Assembly (NCBI GenBank): GCA_902489185.1
Contig: CABTZC010000036.1
Coordinates: forward strand, 1-11,523
From: an uncultured Brevibacterium sp.
Lineage (GTDB): Bacteria; Actinomycetota; Actinomycetes; Actinomycetales; Brevibacteriaceae
DNA: 11,523 nucleotides
Reading direction: 5' to 3'
Positions within the stretch are counted from its first letter, which is position 1. Each line of letters begins with the position of its first letter. A program made the position numbers and the translations under genes. Below the pieces are notes generated by a model that was given only the letters and a program-made list of their open reading frames with translations, was not told the origin of the DNA and ran no database searches. This document shows, one piece after another, positions 1 through 7,056 of this stretch.

Positions 1-820
1 CGTTTGAGTTCGTACCTGCGGCTGCTTCCCCGGCAGTCGCAGGAATGGGTGCGTTGTTAGCAACGGCAGCGGCATCGCCCGAAGTCTTCTTTGGGTCAAC
101 CAGAACGAGTTTTGCATCGGATGCGGCCGTATCCCCAAGGACACGCATCTGGATGTTTGAAGCCCCGGCTACCACATATGGTTCGGTTCCTGGGCGGCCT
201 TCGCCCGTGTTCTCTTGATCGATTTCTTTCCACGCACCCCATGTGCCACCGCTCTTGGTGCGTACTTCGAATGTGACGTTCGCGTCTCCGATATAAGACA
301 CACCGACAACCGAGGGGTTCCCGGCCGGCACCTTGACAACCTTGGAAATCGAGGCGATGTTCACCCCGTCCTCGGTCTTGTCTTTAGCCGATCCACTGAT
401 TGACGGTGCCGAGGTCTCAGGGGCCTGCGTTGGAGACGGCTCTTGTGAAGGGGCCGGCTTTTGAGAAGCTCGTGGCTTCTGAGCCGGTGCTGGACGTTGC
501 GCAGGCGTTTCACTGGTAGAGCCGCCTAGACCCGGCTTTTCGTTTGGTTCTGCCGAACCCTGGGAGTTCGCACCTAGCCCCATGTTCTGTGCCATAAAGA
601 CACCGGGCAGGTTACGTATATTGCGGTTCTGCACGCTCGCGGTTGAGTTGGAAGATTCGCGTGCACCGGGTTCGTCGATACCTTTTTCATCAACACGCGT
701 AAGCGGCATTTCGTCCACGCTTGGACGGGCCACTGATGCATTGGCGCCCTGTGGCGCTCCAAATGTACTTACCGCTACGGATGCGACGGCTAGCGCCGCT
801 AAGGGCGTTCTTATTCTCAT
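1..820 (-). CDS. Secreted N-acetylmuramoyl-L-alanine amidase (PGRP/amidase_2 type), N-terminal 273 residues; C-terminus outside window
   Basis: This reading frame opens with ATG at 820-818 and stays open to the left edge, so the catalytic C-terminal part is missing. An in-frame TGA two codons upstream rules out a longer N-terminus. Residues 1-28 form a signal peptide (MRIRTPLAALAVASVAVSTF then GAPQGANA) with probable cleavage after Ala28. Residues 85-145 are a Pro/Ala/Ser/Gln-rich disordered linker. Residues 150-245 form a folded module with VTFEVRTKSGGTWGAWKEI, a GTEPYVV stretch, and an IQMRVLGD...LVLVDP ending. From memory, this module precedes the amidase/PGRP domain in many actinobacterial secreted peptidoglycan amidases. 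The protein should be exported to cleave or bind peptidoglycan. The amidase assignment is inference, because the zinc-binding domain is not visible. The gene lies downstream of lcp on the same strand but across a hairpin, so it probably has its own promoter. Confidence 0.7.
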   Translation of the reverse strand, partial: MRIRTPLAALAVASVAVSTFGAPQGANASVARPSVDEMPLTRVDEKGIDEPGARESSNSTASVQNRNIRNLPGVFMAQNMGLGANSQGSAEPNEKPGLGGSTSETPAQRPAPAQKPRASQKPAPSQEPSPTQAPETSAPSISGSAKDKTEDGVNIASISKVVKVPAGNPSVVGVSYIGDANVTFEVRTKSGGTWGAWKEIDQENTGEGRPGTEPYVVAGASNIQMRVLGDTAASDAKLVLVDPKKTSGDAAAVANNAPIPATAGEAAAGTNSN

Positions 821-1005
821 CGTTCAAGCCTTATCGAGGAAGTCGGGAAGTGAGGCTAACGCGGAGGCTGTCGCTGGCAACGACACTCCAACATCTCAAA
901 ATTGTTACATATTTTTCCGGCGTGTCGAGTTGAGAATAAGAAAATTTGGAAATTACAAGAATGTTGTTCCGCGTGTTGACGCGGAACACGCGGAACAAAA
1001 AATTG
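821..1005. other. Intergenic region between lcp and the amidase gene; AT-rich probable amidase promoter
   Basis: This is the longest non-coding stretch in the window (185 bp). Bases 900-960 are clearly richer in A/T than the surroundings, as expected for a promoter. On the minus strand TCGACA (928-923), five of six matches to a -35 box, is followed by TAACAAT (907-901). The spacing of about 15 nt is short, so the exact promoter is uncertain. The hairpin annotated separately lies at 964-998. No small ORF or RNA gene is recognisable here. Confidence 0.3.
964..998 (-). terminator. Strong 14-bp hairpin just downstream of the lcp stop, probable terminator
   Basis: The left arm at 964-977 and right arm at 985-998 are perfect 14-base inverted complements around a 7-nt loop. 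The hairpin begins 7 nt past the lcp TAA, where a terminator would sit. Read in the lcp direction the T-run comes before the hairpin, not after it, so this is not a textbook rho-independent terminator; in the plus direction it is followed by an A-run. Strong stems without a U-tail are often assigned as terminators in high-GC actinobacteria. A binding site for a regulator is the alternative. Confidence 0.55.
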
Positions 1006-2484
1006 TTACTTTACTTCGCAGATCGCTTTGTCGTTTTCGTCATCATCGTTACGTTTGGGCTCTGCGAGCGTGTCCGTGCCCATTGCGTAAAATGACACTT
1101 CTGAAGGTGCAGCAAACCCCTGTTTGTCAGCCTTTGCGTTCTCTTCGCTTTTGGCGATCGCTTCTTGCACGAGCGAATGCACCTGATCAAAATCCGGGTG
1201 CGCTGGCTTTACCCGAGGTGGGCTCAAGTTCAGTTTGCCCAGCTTGTGGTCACGCGTTTTTTGCGCAAGATCGACGAAATAATCGAGCTGGCTCCGTGGC
1301 ACGTCAGTTGACACTACTTTAGGTGCTGCACCTGCAATCTTTTGGAATCGAGCAAGCACTGTAGCCGGGTCCAGCTGCGTCAACATGGCTTCTTGCACAC
1401 ACCGTTGGCGCGTCATGCGCTCGTAATCGGAAGCGAACTCACGGGAACGCGCGTACCACAGGGCATGGTAGCCGTCGAGGTGGATGTTCTCTCCGGGCTC
1501 GATCCAGCCTTTAGGCGGTCCGTGTTGCCCAGTGCGCGGATTGGTTTTCGATGAAATGGGCACACGCACATGACTGGTGAGCTTAATTCCGCCCATCGCA
1601 TCGATGAGTTGTTCAAAGCCTTTGAGATCGATCATGGCGTAGTACTGAATCTTCAGGCCGGTAACGCCTTCCATGGCTTGTTTGGTGGCCTGAATTCCTG
1701 CTGATGGCCCGTCATCTGGAAAAAGCGACGCATTTTCCTCACCGAGCTGGTAGACAGCGTTGAGCAGACACTCGTCTCCACAGTTGTAGCCGTTGGGGTA
1801 TTTCTGTGCCAACGGGCTCCCATCAGGGAATGGCACATTCTGCATGTTGCGAGGCAAGCCAATCGAAACCGCAGCACCGGTTTTTGCATCAATGGAAACA
1901 ACCGACAAAGAGTCGGGGCGAACACCGGTTCTTCCTTTTCCAGCGTCCGACCCCAATAGAGCAATGTTGTATCGACCATCAGCGGCCTTTTCGACTTTGC
2001 GCGAATTGAAAATACTGTTGAGCAGTTGACGACCGGAGTTCAGAGTGGTGACACCGTAGGTGAACGCGCCCCCCACGACGAGGACGCTCACCAACGCGGC
2101 TGACAGAAAAACCGGACGCGTTCTTTTTCCCAACGACACAACGCGCACCAACCGTACGGTGTCTAACAGACACAGGACCCACACAACACCCACAAGGATT
2201 GCGAATGCCATCAGTGGAATCAGGACGAAGCTACTGGTGGCCAACGAAATGAGCCATTGTTTACGGACAATCGCCAGAATGAGGACGACAAAAAGAAGAG
2301 CCCAAGTCACGAGAGTGACGCGGAGCGCAAAACGTCCCATTTTCCGGTTTCCCAGCATGGTTTGCACGGAGCCCGGAATGAGGGCGCTTGTGAGCAAGAG
2401 AACCCAGCCACGCCGATTGCGAACTTCTTCAGAAGCGAAGCGCGGATTTCGCAGGGGGTCGACGTACTTGAGCTGTCTGCTCAC
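1006..2484 (-). CDS. LytR-CpsA-Psr (LCP) family cell-wall glycopolymer ligase with multi-span N-terminal membrane region
   Basis: LCP enzymes transfer polyprenyl-pyrophosphate-linked glycopolymers (teichoic acid, arabinogalactan or capsule type) to peptidoglycan outside the membrane. The 492-residue protein has hydrophobic segments near residues 27-46, 55-74, 78-108 and 125-145, then an extracellular LCP domain at about 172-375. Hallmarks are NIALLGSD (173-180), GVRPDSLSVVSID (187-199, with Arg189 and metal-binding Asp191), GLPRN (209-213), and YARSREF...DYERMTRQRC (344-362) with the lipid-phosphate-binding arginines. Cys235 and Cys239 could form a disulfide. The charged C-terminal tail (445-492) is likely disordered. 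The GTG start at 2484 is set by AAAGGA at 2495-2490 with a 5-nt spacer. It is the last gene of the purK-purE-acd-lcp unit, 31 nt after acd. Several LCP paralogues usually coexist, so the exact glycopolymer cannot be named. Confidence 0.9.
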   Translation of the reverse strand: MSRQLKYVDPLRNPRFASEEVRNRRGWVLLLTSALIPGSVQTMLGNRKMGRFALRVTLVTWALLFVVLILAIVRKQWLISLATSSFVLIPLMAFAILVGVVWVLCLLDTVRLVRVVSLGKRTRPVFLSAALVSVLVVGGAFTYGVTTLNSGRQLLNSIFNSRKVEKAADGRYNIALLGSDAGKGRTGVRPDSLSVVSIDAKTGAAVSIGLPRNMQNVPFPDGSPLAQKYPNGYNCGDECLLNAVYQLGEENASLFPDDGPSAGIQATKQAMEGVTGLKIQYYAMIDLKGFEQLIDAMGGIKLTSHVRVPISSKTNPRTGQHGPPKGWIEPGENIHLDGYHALWYARSREFASDYERMTRQRCVQEAMLTQLDPATVLARFQKIAGAAPKVVSTDVPRSQLDYFVDLAQKTRDHKLGKLNLSPPRVKPAHPDFDQVHSLVQEAIAKSEENAKADKQGFAAPSEVSFYAMGTDTLAEPKRNDDDENDKAICEVK

Positions 2485-2489
2485 AAGCG

Positions 2490-2496
2490 TCCTTTC
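2490..2496 (-). promoter_or_regulatory. Ribosome binding site of lcp
   Basis: The minus strand reads GAAAGGA ending at 2490, five bases before the GTG at 2484. This supports GTG as the start of lcp. Confidence 0.7.
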
Positions 2497-2515
2497 TTTT
2501 ACAGTTACAGCTTGA

Positions 2516-3661
2516 TTAGCCCAGGAGTTTACGGCCCATCACCAAGCGCTGAACCTGGTTGGTGCCTTCGTAGATCTGGGTGATTTTGGCATCACGCATC
2601 ATGCGCTCAACTGGGTGGTCGACCACATACCCGGCACCGCCCAAGAGCTGAACGGCATCCGTGGTGATTTCCATCGCGACATCGGAGGCGTACGCCTTTG
2701 CCGCAGCGCCAAAGAAGCTCAGGTCGTCATCGTTGCGTTCAGACTTTGCTGCCGCAGCGTATGTGAGCTGTCGTGCCGCTTCGAGTTTGGTCGCCATGTC
2801 GGCGACCATGAACTGGATCGCCTGGAAATCAGCAATGCGCTTACCAAACTGTTTGCGTTCCTTGACGTAGTCGATTGCGTAGTCGAGCGCACCCTGTGCG
2901 ACTCCCACAGCCTGTGCTGCAATCGTCACGCGTGTGTGGTCAAGGGTCTTGAGTGCGATCTTCAGACCCTGCCCTTCTTCACCGACCCGTCGGCTATCTG
3001 GGATCCAGCAATCTTCGAAGAACAGTTCGCGAGTAGGCGAGCCTTTAATGCCCAGCTTGCGTTCTTTCTCGCCGAAGCTGAAGCCTTCGTCGCCCTTTTC
3101 CACCACGAATGCCGTGATGTTGTTCCCGCGTTTTCCGTCTGGGTCAGTAACGGCCATGACCGTGTAGAACTCGCTGATGCCGGAATTGGTGATCCACGTC
3201 TTCACGCCGTTAAGAACCCAACCGTCGCCGTCGCGCACTGCGCGCGTCTTCATGCCAGCGGTGTCAGATCCAGCTTCACGTTCAGACAGCCCGTAGCTAA
3301 AGCCTTCGCCGCGCGCTAGACGCGGAAGGTATGCCTGCTTGACTTCCTCGCCACCGCCAATGATGACCGGCATTGAGCCCAGCTTGTTCACAGCCGGGAT
3401 GAGCGAGGATGACATACAACCGCGGGCGACTTCTTCAATCACAATCGCGGTAGCAAGCGCATCCGCTCCCACACCCCCATATTCTTCACCCACGTGCGGA
3501 GCAAAGAAGTCGGTTGCGATCAGCGCGTCGTGAGCTTCCTGTGGGTAGCGTGAGTCAGCGTCAACTTCGGCTGCAAAAGGCGCGATCTTGTTTTCGACAA
3601 CATCGCGTACTGCTGCACGAATCTCTTCGTGCTCTTCGCTGAGCTTGTACAGATCAAACAT
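2516..3661 (-). CDS. Acyl-CoA dehydrogenase (short/medium-chain type, FAD-dependent)
   Basis: This 381-residue protein has the usual length of soluble acyl-CoA dehydrogenases, which introduce the C2-C3 double bond in acyl-CoA and pass electrons to electron-transfer flavoprotein. Visible signatures are FSYGLSEREAGSD (121-133, flavin/substrate site), WITNSG (156-161), the RKQFGKRIADFQAIQ helix (269-283), and QLLGGAGYVVDHPVERMMRD (338-357) followed by QIYEGTNQVQR (362-372). Glu365 in YEGT is the expected catalytic base. I chose ATG 3661 because AAGGAG lies four bases upstream and the protein then begins MFDLYKLSEEHEEIR, the normal family N-terminus; the frame is open 59 codons further into purE but lacks family sequence. 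The start overlaps the end of purE by 8 nt, implying translational coupling. The substrate (butyryl-, isobutyryl- or another short acyl-CoA) cannot be read from sequence. Confidence 0.93.
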   Translation of the reverse strand: MFDLYKLSEEHEEIRAAVRDVVENKIAPFAAEVDADSRYPQEAHDALIATDFFAPHVGEEYGGVGADALATAIVIEEVARGCMSSSLIPAVNKLGSMPVIIGGGEEVKQAYLPRLARGEGFSYGLSEREAGSDTAGMKTRAVRDGDGWVLNGVKTWITNSGISEFYTVMAVTDPDGKRGNNITAFVVEKGDEGFSFGEKERKLGIKGSPTRELFFEDCWIPDSRRVGEEGQGLKIALKTLDHTRVTIAAQAVGVAQGALDYAIDYVKERKQFGKRIADFQAIQFMVADMATKLEAARQLTYAAAAKSERNDDDLSFFGAAAKAYASDVAMEITTDAVQLLGGAGYVVDHPVERMMRDAKITQIYEGTNQVQRLVMGRKLLG

Positions 3662-4178
3662 GAGGCTCCTTCTGTGTACCTTCAAGCTTCTGGGTAAGCG
3701 CCCGCCCTTTGTCGCGCGCCTGGGTGTACAGATCTTCACGGTATGTGTCGAGACGGGCGCGAAGCGCGCTCGCCTCATCGTCTGCACCTGAGGCAAGAAT
3801 ACGGGCGGCGAGCAACCCGGCATTTTTTGCTCCGCCAATCGACACAGTTGCCACGGGCACTCCCCCAGGCATTTGCACGATCGACAGAAGCGAATCCATC
3901 CCGTCGAGGTATTTCAGCGGGACCGGAACACCAATTACGGGCAGGCTAGTCACCGACGCAATCATTCCCGGCAAGTGTGCCGCACCTCCAGCACCGGCAA
4001 TGATGACCCGTAGTCCACGCTCGGCCGCACTACTTCCCCACTCGATCATGTCGTGAGGCATCCGGTGAGCAGACACGACCTCGGCGGTGAAGTCGATTCC
4101 CAACTCGCTGAGGACGTCAGCGGCGACAGACATGACGGGCCAGTCTGAATCGGACCCCATTACGATTCCTACAGTCAT
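3654..4178 (-). CDS. purE: N5-carboxyaminoimidazole ribonucleotide mutase
   Basis: PurE moves the carboxyl group of N5-CAIR to carbon 4, giving CAIR, in cytoplasmic de novo purine synthesis. The 174-residue protein shows the whole class I signature: GIVMGSDSDWPVM (4-16), VSAHRMPHDM (35-44, with the active-site histidine and arginine), GAGGAAHLPGM (62-72), and VIGVPV...MDSLLSIVQMPGGVPVATVSIG in the middle. The ATG at 4178 overlaps the purK stop as ATGA and is preceded by GGAG with a 5-nt spacer. Class I PurE needs a PurK partner, which is the next gene upstream. The C-terminal tail after about residue 155 is variable and charged; it carries the RBS and start of the acyl-CoA dehydrogenase gene. 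Confidence 0.97.
   Translation of the reverse strand: MTVGIVMGSDSDWPVMSVAADVLSELGIDFTAEVVSAHRMPHDMIEWGSSAAERGLRVIIAGAGGAAHLPGMIASVTSLPVIGVPVPLKYLDGMDSLLSIVQMPGGVPVATVSIGGAKNAGLLAARILASGADDEASALRARLDTYREDLYTQARDKGRALTQKLEGTQKEPHV
3666..3671 (-). promoter_or_regulatory. Ribosome binding site of the acyl-CoA dehydrogenase gene, inside the 3' end of purE
   Basis: AAGGAG on the minus strand is followed by a 4-nt spacer and ATG at 3661. It decides the start of the acyl-CoA dehydrogenase and excludes the 59-residue upstream extension. Confidence 0.75.
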
Positions 4179-5338
4179 GCTTTCTCCGTTCGGTTAGGCC
4201 AAGGGTTGTCGTCAACCCCAGCGATAAACTCAGCGGCGTGGAGAGCGCGACGGGCCACGTCCTCGGGGTCTTCCCCGGTCACGTTCACATGTCCCAGCTT
4301 GCGTCCCGGGCGCACCGACTTACCGTACATGTGCACTTTGGCACGCGGATCGTGAGCGAGTACGTGCAGGTACGCGTGGTACAGGTCGTCACGGTCAGCA
4401 CCCAACACGTTTCCCATCGCGGTGTACGGGGCCAGCGGTGCGGGGTCACCCAGCGGCAAGTCCAAAATTGCGCGCAGGTGTTGCTCAAACTGACTGGTCA
4501 CCGATCCATCTTGTGTCCAGTGGCCGGTGTTGTGTGGACGCATGGCCAACTCGTTGACCAGGTAGCCGTCTGCGGTCTGGAACATCTCAAGGGCCATGAC
4601 ACCGGTGACGTCGAGCGCATGCGCCAATGTCAAAACATCCTGCGTGATCGTTCGGGCCAGATCTGCTTCCAGACCGGGAGCAGGCGCGACCGCTTCGTAA
4701 CAGATGCCGTCCTTCTGCCGGGTTGCAACAACTGGCCACACGGCTGTCTGCCCAGACGGCGAGCGCCCCACCATCACGGCCAATTCGCGGGTGAAGTCGA
4801 TCAGTTGCTCCGCTAAGAGGGGGCCCGAACCGAACCAGTCAGATACCGCTTCGAGGTCAGCTTCAGAGCGGATGAATGCGACTCCGTGCCCGTCGTATCC
4901 ACCCGTGGGGGTTTTCAGAACTGCTTCCCCGTGTTCGCGTAAAAATGCACCGAGGTCATCCACAGTTTCGATCTGTGCCCAGCGTGGATTTGGGAGCCCC
5001 AGTTCATCTACCTTGGCTCGCATCTTCAGTTTGTTCTGTGCGTACTGCAGGGCGTGCGGGCCAGGGTGGACATTGAAACCTTCATCAATGAGGCGTACCA
5101 AATGGTCGTTGGGAACGTGTTCGTGATCAAACGTGACGACGTCGACCGTGCTAGCGAATTCTTTGAGCGTCGCGTAGTCCGTGTAGTCGCCCACGGTGAC
5201 ATGTGAAGACACCTGGGTGGCGGGACCGTCAGCGGATTCGGCTAGAACATGAAAATGAACACCAAGAGCTTCAGCTGCCGGCGCCATCATGCGCGCAAGC
5301 TGTCCAGCTCCGATTACACCTACTCGTGGAAAACTCAC
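4175..5338 (-). CDS. purK: 5-(carboxyamino)imidazole ribonucleotide synthase
   Basis: PurK is an ATP-grasp ligase that uses ATP and bicarbonate to convert AIR to N5-CAIR, the substrate of PurE. The 387-residue protein begins with the GVIGAGQLARMM nucleotide-fold motif (7-18), has VVTFDHEHVP (67-76), then the ATP-grasp core: QNKLKMR (101-107), LKTPTGGYDGHG (141-152), LLAEQLIDFTREL (174-186), and VNELAMRPHNTGHWTQDG (261-278), with the metal-binding Glu263 and substrate loop. Length and order match the family. The GTG at 5338 is the first start before the nucleotide-binding strand. No good Shine-Dalgarno precedes it, but a TAGAGT box ends exactly 6 nt upstream, suggesting leaderless translation. 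purK is the first gene of the purK-purE-acd-lcp operon and diverges from gtrA. Confidence 0.96.
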   Translation of the reverse strand: MSFPRVGVIGAGQLARMMAPAAEALGVHFHVLAESADGPATQVSSHVTVGDYTDYATLKEFASTVDVVTFDHEHVPNDHLVRLIDEGFNVHPGPHALQYAQNKLKMRAKVDELGLPNPRWAQIETVDDLGAFLREHGEAVLKTPTGGYDGHGVAFIRSEADLEAVSDWFGSGPLLAEQLIDFTRELAVMVGRSPSGQTAVWPVVATRQKDGICYEAVAPAPGLEADLARTITQDVLTLAHALDVTGVMALEMFQTADGYLVNELAMRPHNTGHWTQDGSVTSQFEQHLRAILDLPLGDPAPLAPYTAMGNVLGADRDDLYHAYLHVLAHDPRAKVHMYGKSVRPGRKLGHVNVTGEDPEDVARRALHAAEFIAGVDDNPWPNRTEKA

Positions 5339-5344
5339 GTTCTC

Positions 5345-5350
5345 ACTCTA
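5345..5350 (-). promoter_or_regulatory. Candidate -10 box of the purK operon (leaderless arrangement)
   Basis: TAGAGT on the minus strand fits TANNNT and is followed by 6 nt and then the GTG start of purK. There is no convincing -35 or Shine-Dalgarno. Initiation 6-7 nt past the box would give an mRNA starting at the GTG. Confidence 0.35.
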
Positions 5351-5437
5351 GCTACCACTCGACAGGATCGTGTGGTGGCCCGCCGGACAACTCACGTATC
5401 TTGTGTGAAATTGTCAGAGCTTTCCACGTCTACGCAC

Positions 5438-5443
5438 TAGAAT
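5438..5443 (+). promoter_or_regulatory. Candidate -10 box of gtrA
   Basis: TAGAAT matches the -10 consensus in five of six positions and lies 35 bp before the gtrA start, leaving a leader of about 30 nt that contains the RBS. TTGTCA at 5411-5416 resembles a -35 box, but the spacer is 21 nt, which is too long, so only the -10 is proposed. Confidence 0.3.
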
Positions 5444-5467
5444 CGGCGTGGACGTTTTTTCAGTTGC

Positions 5468-5472
5468 AAGGG
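5468..5472 (+). promoter_or_regulatory. Ribosome binding site selecting the gtrA start
   Basis: AAGGG ends 6 nt before ATG 5479 and directly touches the alternative ATG at 5473. Spacing therefore favours 5479 as the start. Confidence 0.55.
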
Positions 5473-5478
5473 ATGTAC

Positions 5479-5916
5479 ATGAAGCTTCGCCGTGAGACGT
5501 TGCGGGTTGCCAAATTTTCGGTAGTTGGCACCGTAGCGTTCATCGTGGATTTCTTAGTGTTCAACCTATTGCGTTTGGAAGTTTTCCACCTGGGTCCAGT
5601 GTGGGCCAAGATCATTTCAGTAACGCTGGCGACTACGGTGTCGTGGTTGGGGTCCAGGTACTGGACGTTCACGGATGGGCGGAATAAGTCCAAGACAAAA
5701 GAGGCCGTGTATTTCTTTTCCGTGAACGGGGCAGGTTTGCTGATTGCTTTGGCGTGCCTGTGGGTGTCTCACTACCTTCTAGGGTTGCGTTCAGCGCTGG
5801 CTGACAATATTTCTGGCAATGTGGTGGGCGTGCTGCTGGGCAACGTGTTCCGCTACTTTATGTACAGGTTCTTCGTATTTAAGCCCGCTCCTCAGAGAGA
5901 ACGGCTCGACGTGTAG
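5479..5916 (+). CDS. GtrA family membrane protein (putative flippase or polyprenyl-phosphate-sugar transporter component)
   Basis: This 145-residue polypeptide has four predicted membrane helices: about 11-32, 41-60, 77-100 and 108-128. The family motifs are visible: VAKFSVVGTVAFIVDFLVFN in helix 1, SRYWTF at 59-64 (usually NRYWTF), and GNVFRYFMYRFFVF at 121-134 near the end. GtrA proteins are thought to help move polyprenyl-phosphate-linked sugars across the membrane for cell-envelope polysaccharide modification, although many members are uncharacterised. Start 5479 is chosen by RBS spacing; the frame is open back to 5203, but that part is antisense to purK and has no family similarity. It diverges from purK and its TAG stop directly abuts the convergent phosphatase stop. 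No glycosyltransferase partner is in the window, so the sugar is unknown. Confidence 0.88.
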   Translation: MKLRRETLRVAKFSVVGTVAFIVDFLVFNLLRLEVFHLGPVWAKIISVTLATTVSWLGSRYWTFTDGRNKSKTKEAVYFFSVNGAGLLIALACLWVSHYLLGLRSALADNISGNVVGVLLGNVFRYFMYRFFVFKPAPQRERLDV

Positions 5917-7056
5917 TCACGGGCGAAGCACAATCAGGGGGATCGCGAGTTCGTCAGCCGTGATACCGCCGTGGTGGCCTCGGAGTTTCAAAGCGGACGG
6001 ACTGTCGCTTCGGGAGTCCACAATCGCTGTCCCAGCTTCACTGATGACCACGACGTCACCGATCCGGCCCAGGTTCTGCGTGCGCACCGGCCCGAACCAC
6101 CCGTCTGTTACCGCCTGATTGCGGACCATCGCGTGGACGCGACCGGCACCAATTTCATTGATTGCCGAGGCGGTCTCCTGTGGGCGCGGGGTGTACAGGT
6201 GGGTTGCGCGCGGCTCCCCACCAACTGCGCTGACAAGTTCACACACTTCCGGGTGGTCAGCTAAGTCAATCCGAGCGTCATAGTCGACGTTGACCATGCC
6301 GTGATCAGCGGTGATGAGAAGTTGTGCATCGCTGGGAAGGCTGTTGGCCAAGCGCGCGAGTCCGGCGTCTACTGCTTCAAGTTCAGCTGTCCACGCGTGC
6401 GAGTCGGTGCCTTTTCCGTGCCCGGTCTTGTCGAGTGCACCCCAGTAGAAGTAGATGAGGCGTTGTCCGGGTTTCTTCGCTTCTTCCACCGCATGCTGTA
6501 CCCGTTGGTCGAATTGGTGCGAACCACGGAATGTGCCACCGCGCAGGGAAGCCGCGTTGAGACCTCGGCCCACAAATTTAGGCTCTCCCAAACTGACAAC
6601 GTCGACCCCGTTACCGTGCAGGCGCTCAAATAGTGTGGCGTCAGGGACCCACGTGTGGGGGTCCCGCGCGGTGTTCCATGTGAGCTGGTTGAACACGTCG
6701 TCGGTTTCTGGGTCTTTGAGTTTGTACCCCATGACGCCGTGGGCCCCCGGTAGCAGCCCCGTTCCCAACGATGACAAGGAATTGGCCGTGGTGGACGGAA
6801 AGCCGGCAGAAAATTCACGGACCGAATCTCGCACCGATCTCAAGAACGGGGCGTATGCCCACGATGCTTTGAGGAGTTCAAGCCCCATCCCGTCGATGAG
6901 GGCGACCACCGGCTCACGAGTTTCAGTGTCCAGGCCTACTCTGTGGGCACGCACGCGCTGACGGTCTTCAAGGATGTTGCCGGCACCCAAGGTGACAGCG
7001 GCTGCGGGCACGATATCGGACAGTAGCCCTGCACCCGCGTAGTCCGGTGGTTGCAT
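5917..7056 (-). CDS. Alkaline phosphatase superfamily protein (nucleotide pyrophosphatase/phosphodiesterase-like), cytoplasmic
   Basis: This is a 379-residue metal-dependent phosphohydrolase of the type I phosphodiesterase/nucleotide pyrophosphatase group. The two-metal site can be traced: Asp55 in VVALIDGMG, the nucleophile region FPSTTANS (87-93, Thr89 or Thr90), Asp209 and His213 in WGALDKTGHG, Asp251-His252 in ITADHGM, and His361/His362 in LRGHHGG. There is no signal peptide or membrane segment, so it should be cytoplasmic, unlike secreted eukaryotic NPPs. The substrate is unknown; a phosphodiester or nucleotide pyrophosphate bond is likely from the family. ATG 7056 follows the DUF5998 TAA stop with no gap (TAAATG), so translation is probably coupled. 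Its TGA abuts the gtrA stop head-on. Confidence 0.88.
   Translation of the reverse strand: MQPPDYAGAGLLSDIVPAAAVTLGAGNILEDRQRVRAHRVGLDTETREPVVALIDGMGLELLKASWAYAPFLRSVRDSVREFSAGFPSTTANSLSSLGTGLLPGAHGVMGYKLKDPETDDVFNQLTWNTARDPHTWVPDATLFERLHGNGVDVVSLGEPKFVGRGLNAASLRGGTFRGSHQFDQRVQHAVEEAKKPGQRLIYFYWGALDKTGHGKGTDSHAWTAELEAVDAGLARLANSLPSDAQLLITADHGMVNVDYDARIDLADHPEVCELVSAVGGEPRATHLYTPRPQETASAINEIGAGRVHAMVRNQAVTDGWFGPVRTQNLGRIGDVVVISEAGTAIVDSRSDSPSALKLRGHHGGITADELAIPLIVLRP

Noticed and set aside
901..960. Possible MtrA-type GTAAC direct-repeat operator upstream of the amidase gene
   Set aside because: Only one GTAAC (minus strand, 908-904) is present and the nearest partner is a degenerate GTAAT too far away, so the spaced direct repeat is not met.
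964..998. CRISPR repeat or mobile-element end
   Set aside because: There are only three 9-base copies without spacers, no flanking target duplication, and no cas, transposase or integrase gene in the window.
582..1322. Plus-strand 246-codon open frame across the amidase and lcp genes
   Set aside because: It lies opposite two genes with clear signal peptide and LCP motifs; its translation is Arg/Ala/Cys-rich with no domain character, as expected of an antisense shadow.
3662..3838. 59-codon N-terminal extension of the acyl-CoA dehydrogenase frame
   Set aside because: It lies wholly within purE in another frame, is unlike the family N-terminus, and a good RBS precedes the internal ATG at 3661.
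4238..4816. 192-codon plus-strand frame opposite purK
   Set aside because: purK on the other strand carries every ATP-grasp motif through this interval; the plus frame has no recognisable domain or RBS.
5203..5478. N-terminal extension of the GtrA frame antisense to purK
   Set aside because: The residues show no GtrA similarity, most of it is opposite purK, and the RBS with family-like start is at 5468-5479.
5339..5478. Purine riboswitch or purine operator upstream of purK
   Set aside because: The gap is 140 bp and shared with gtrA; I see no three-way-junction pairing, conserved purine-aptamer loops or repeated palindrome.
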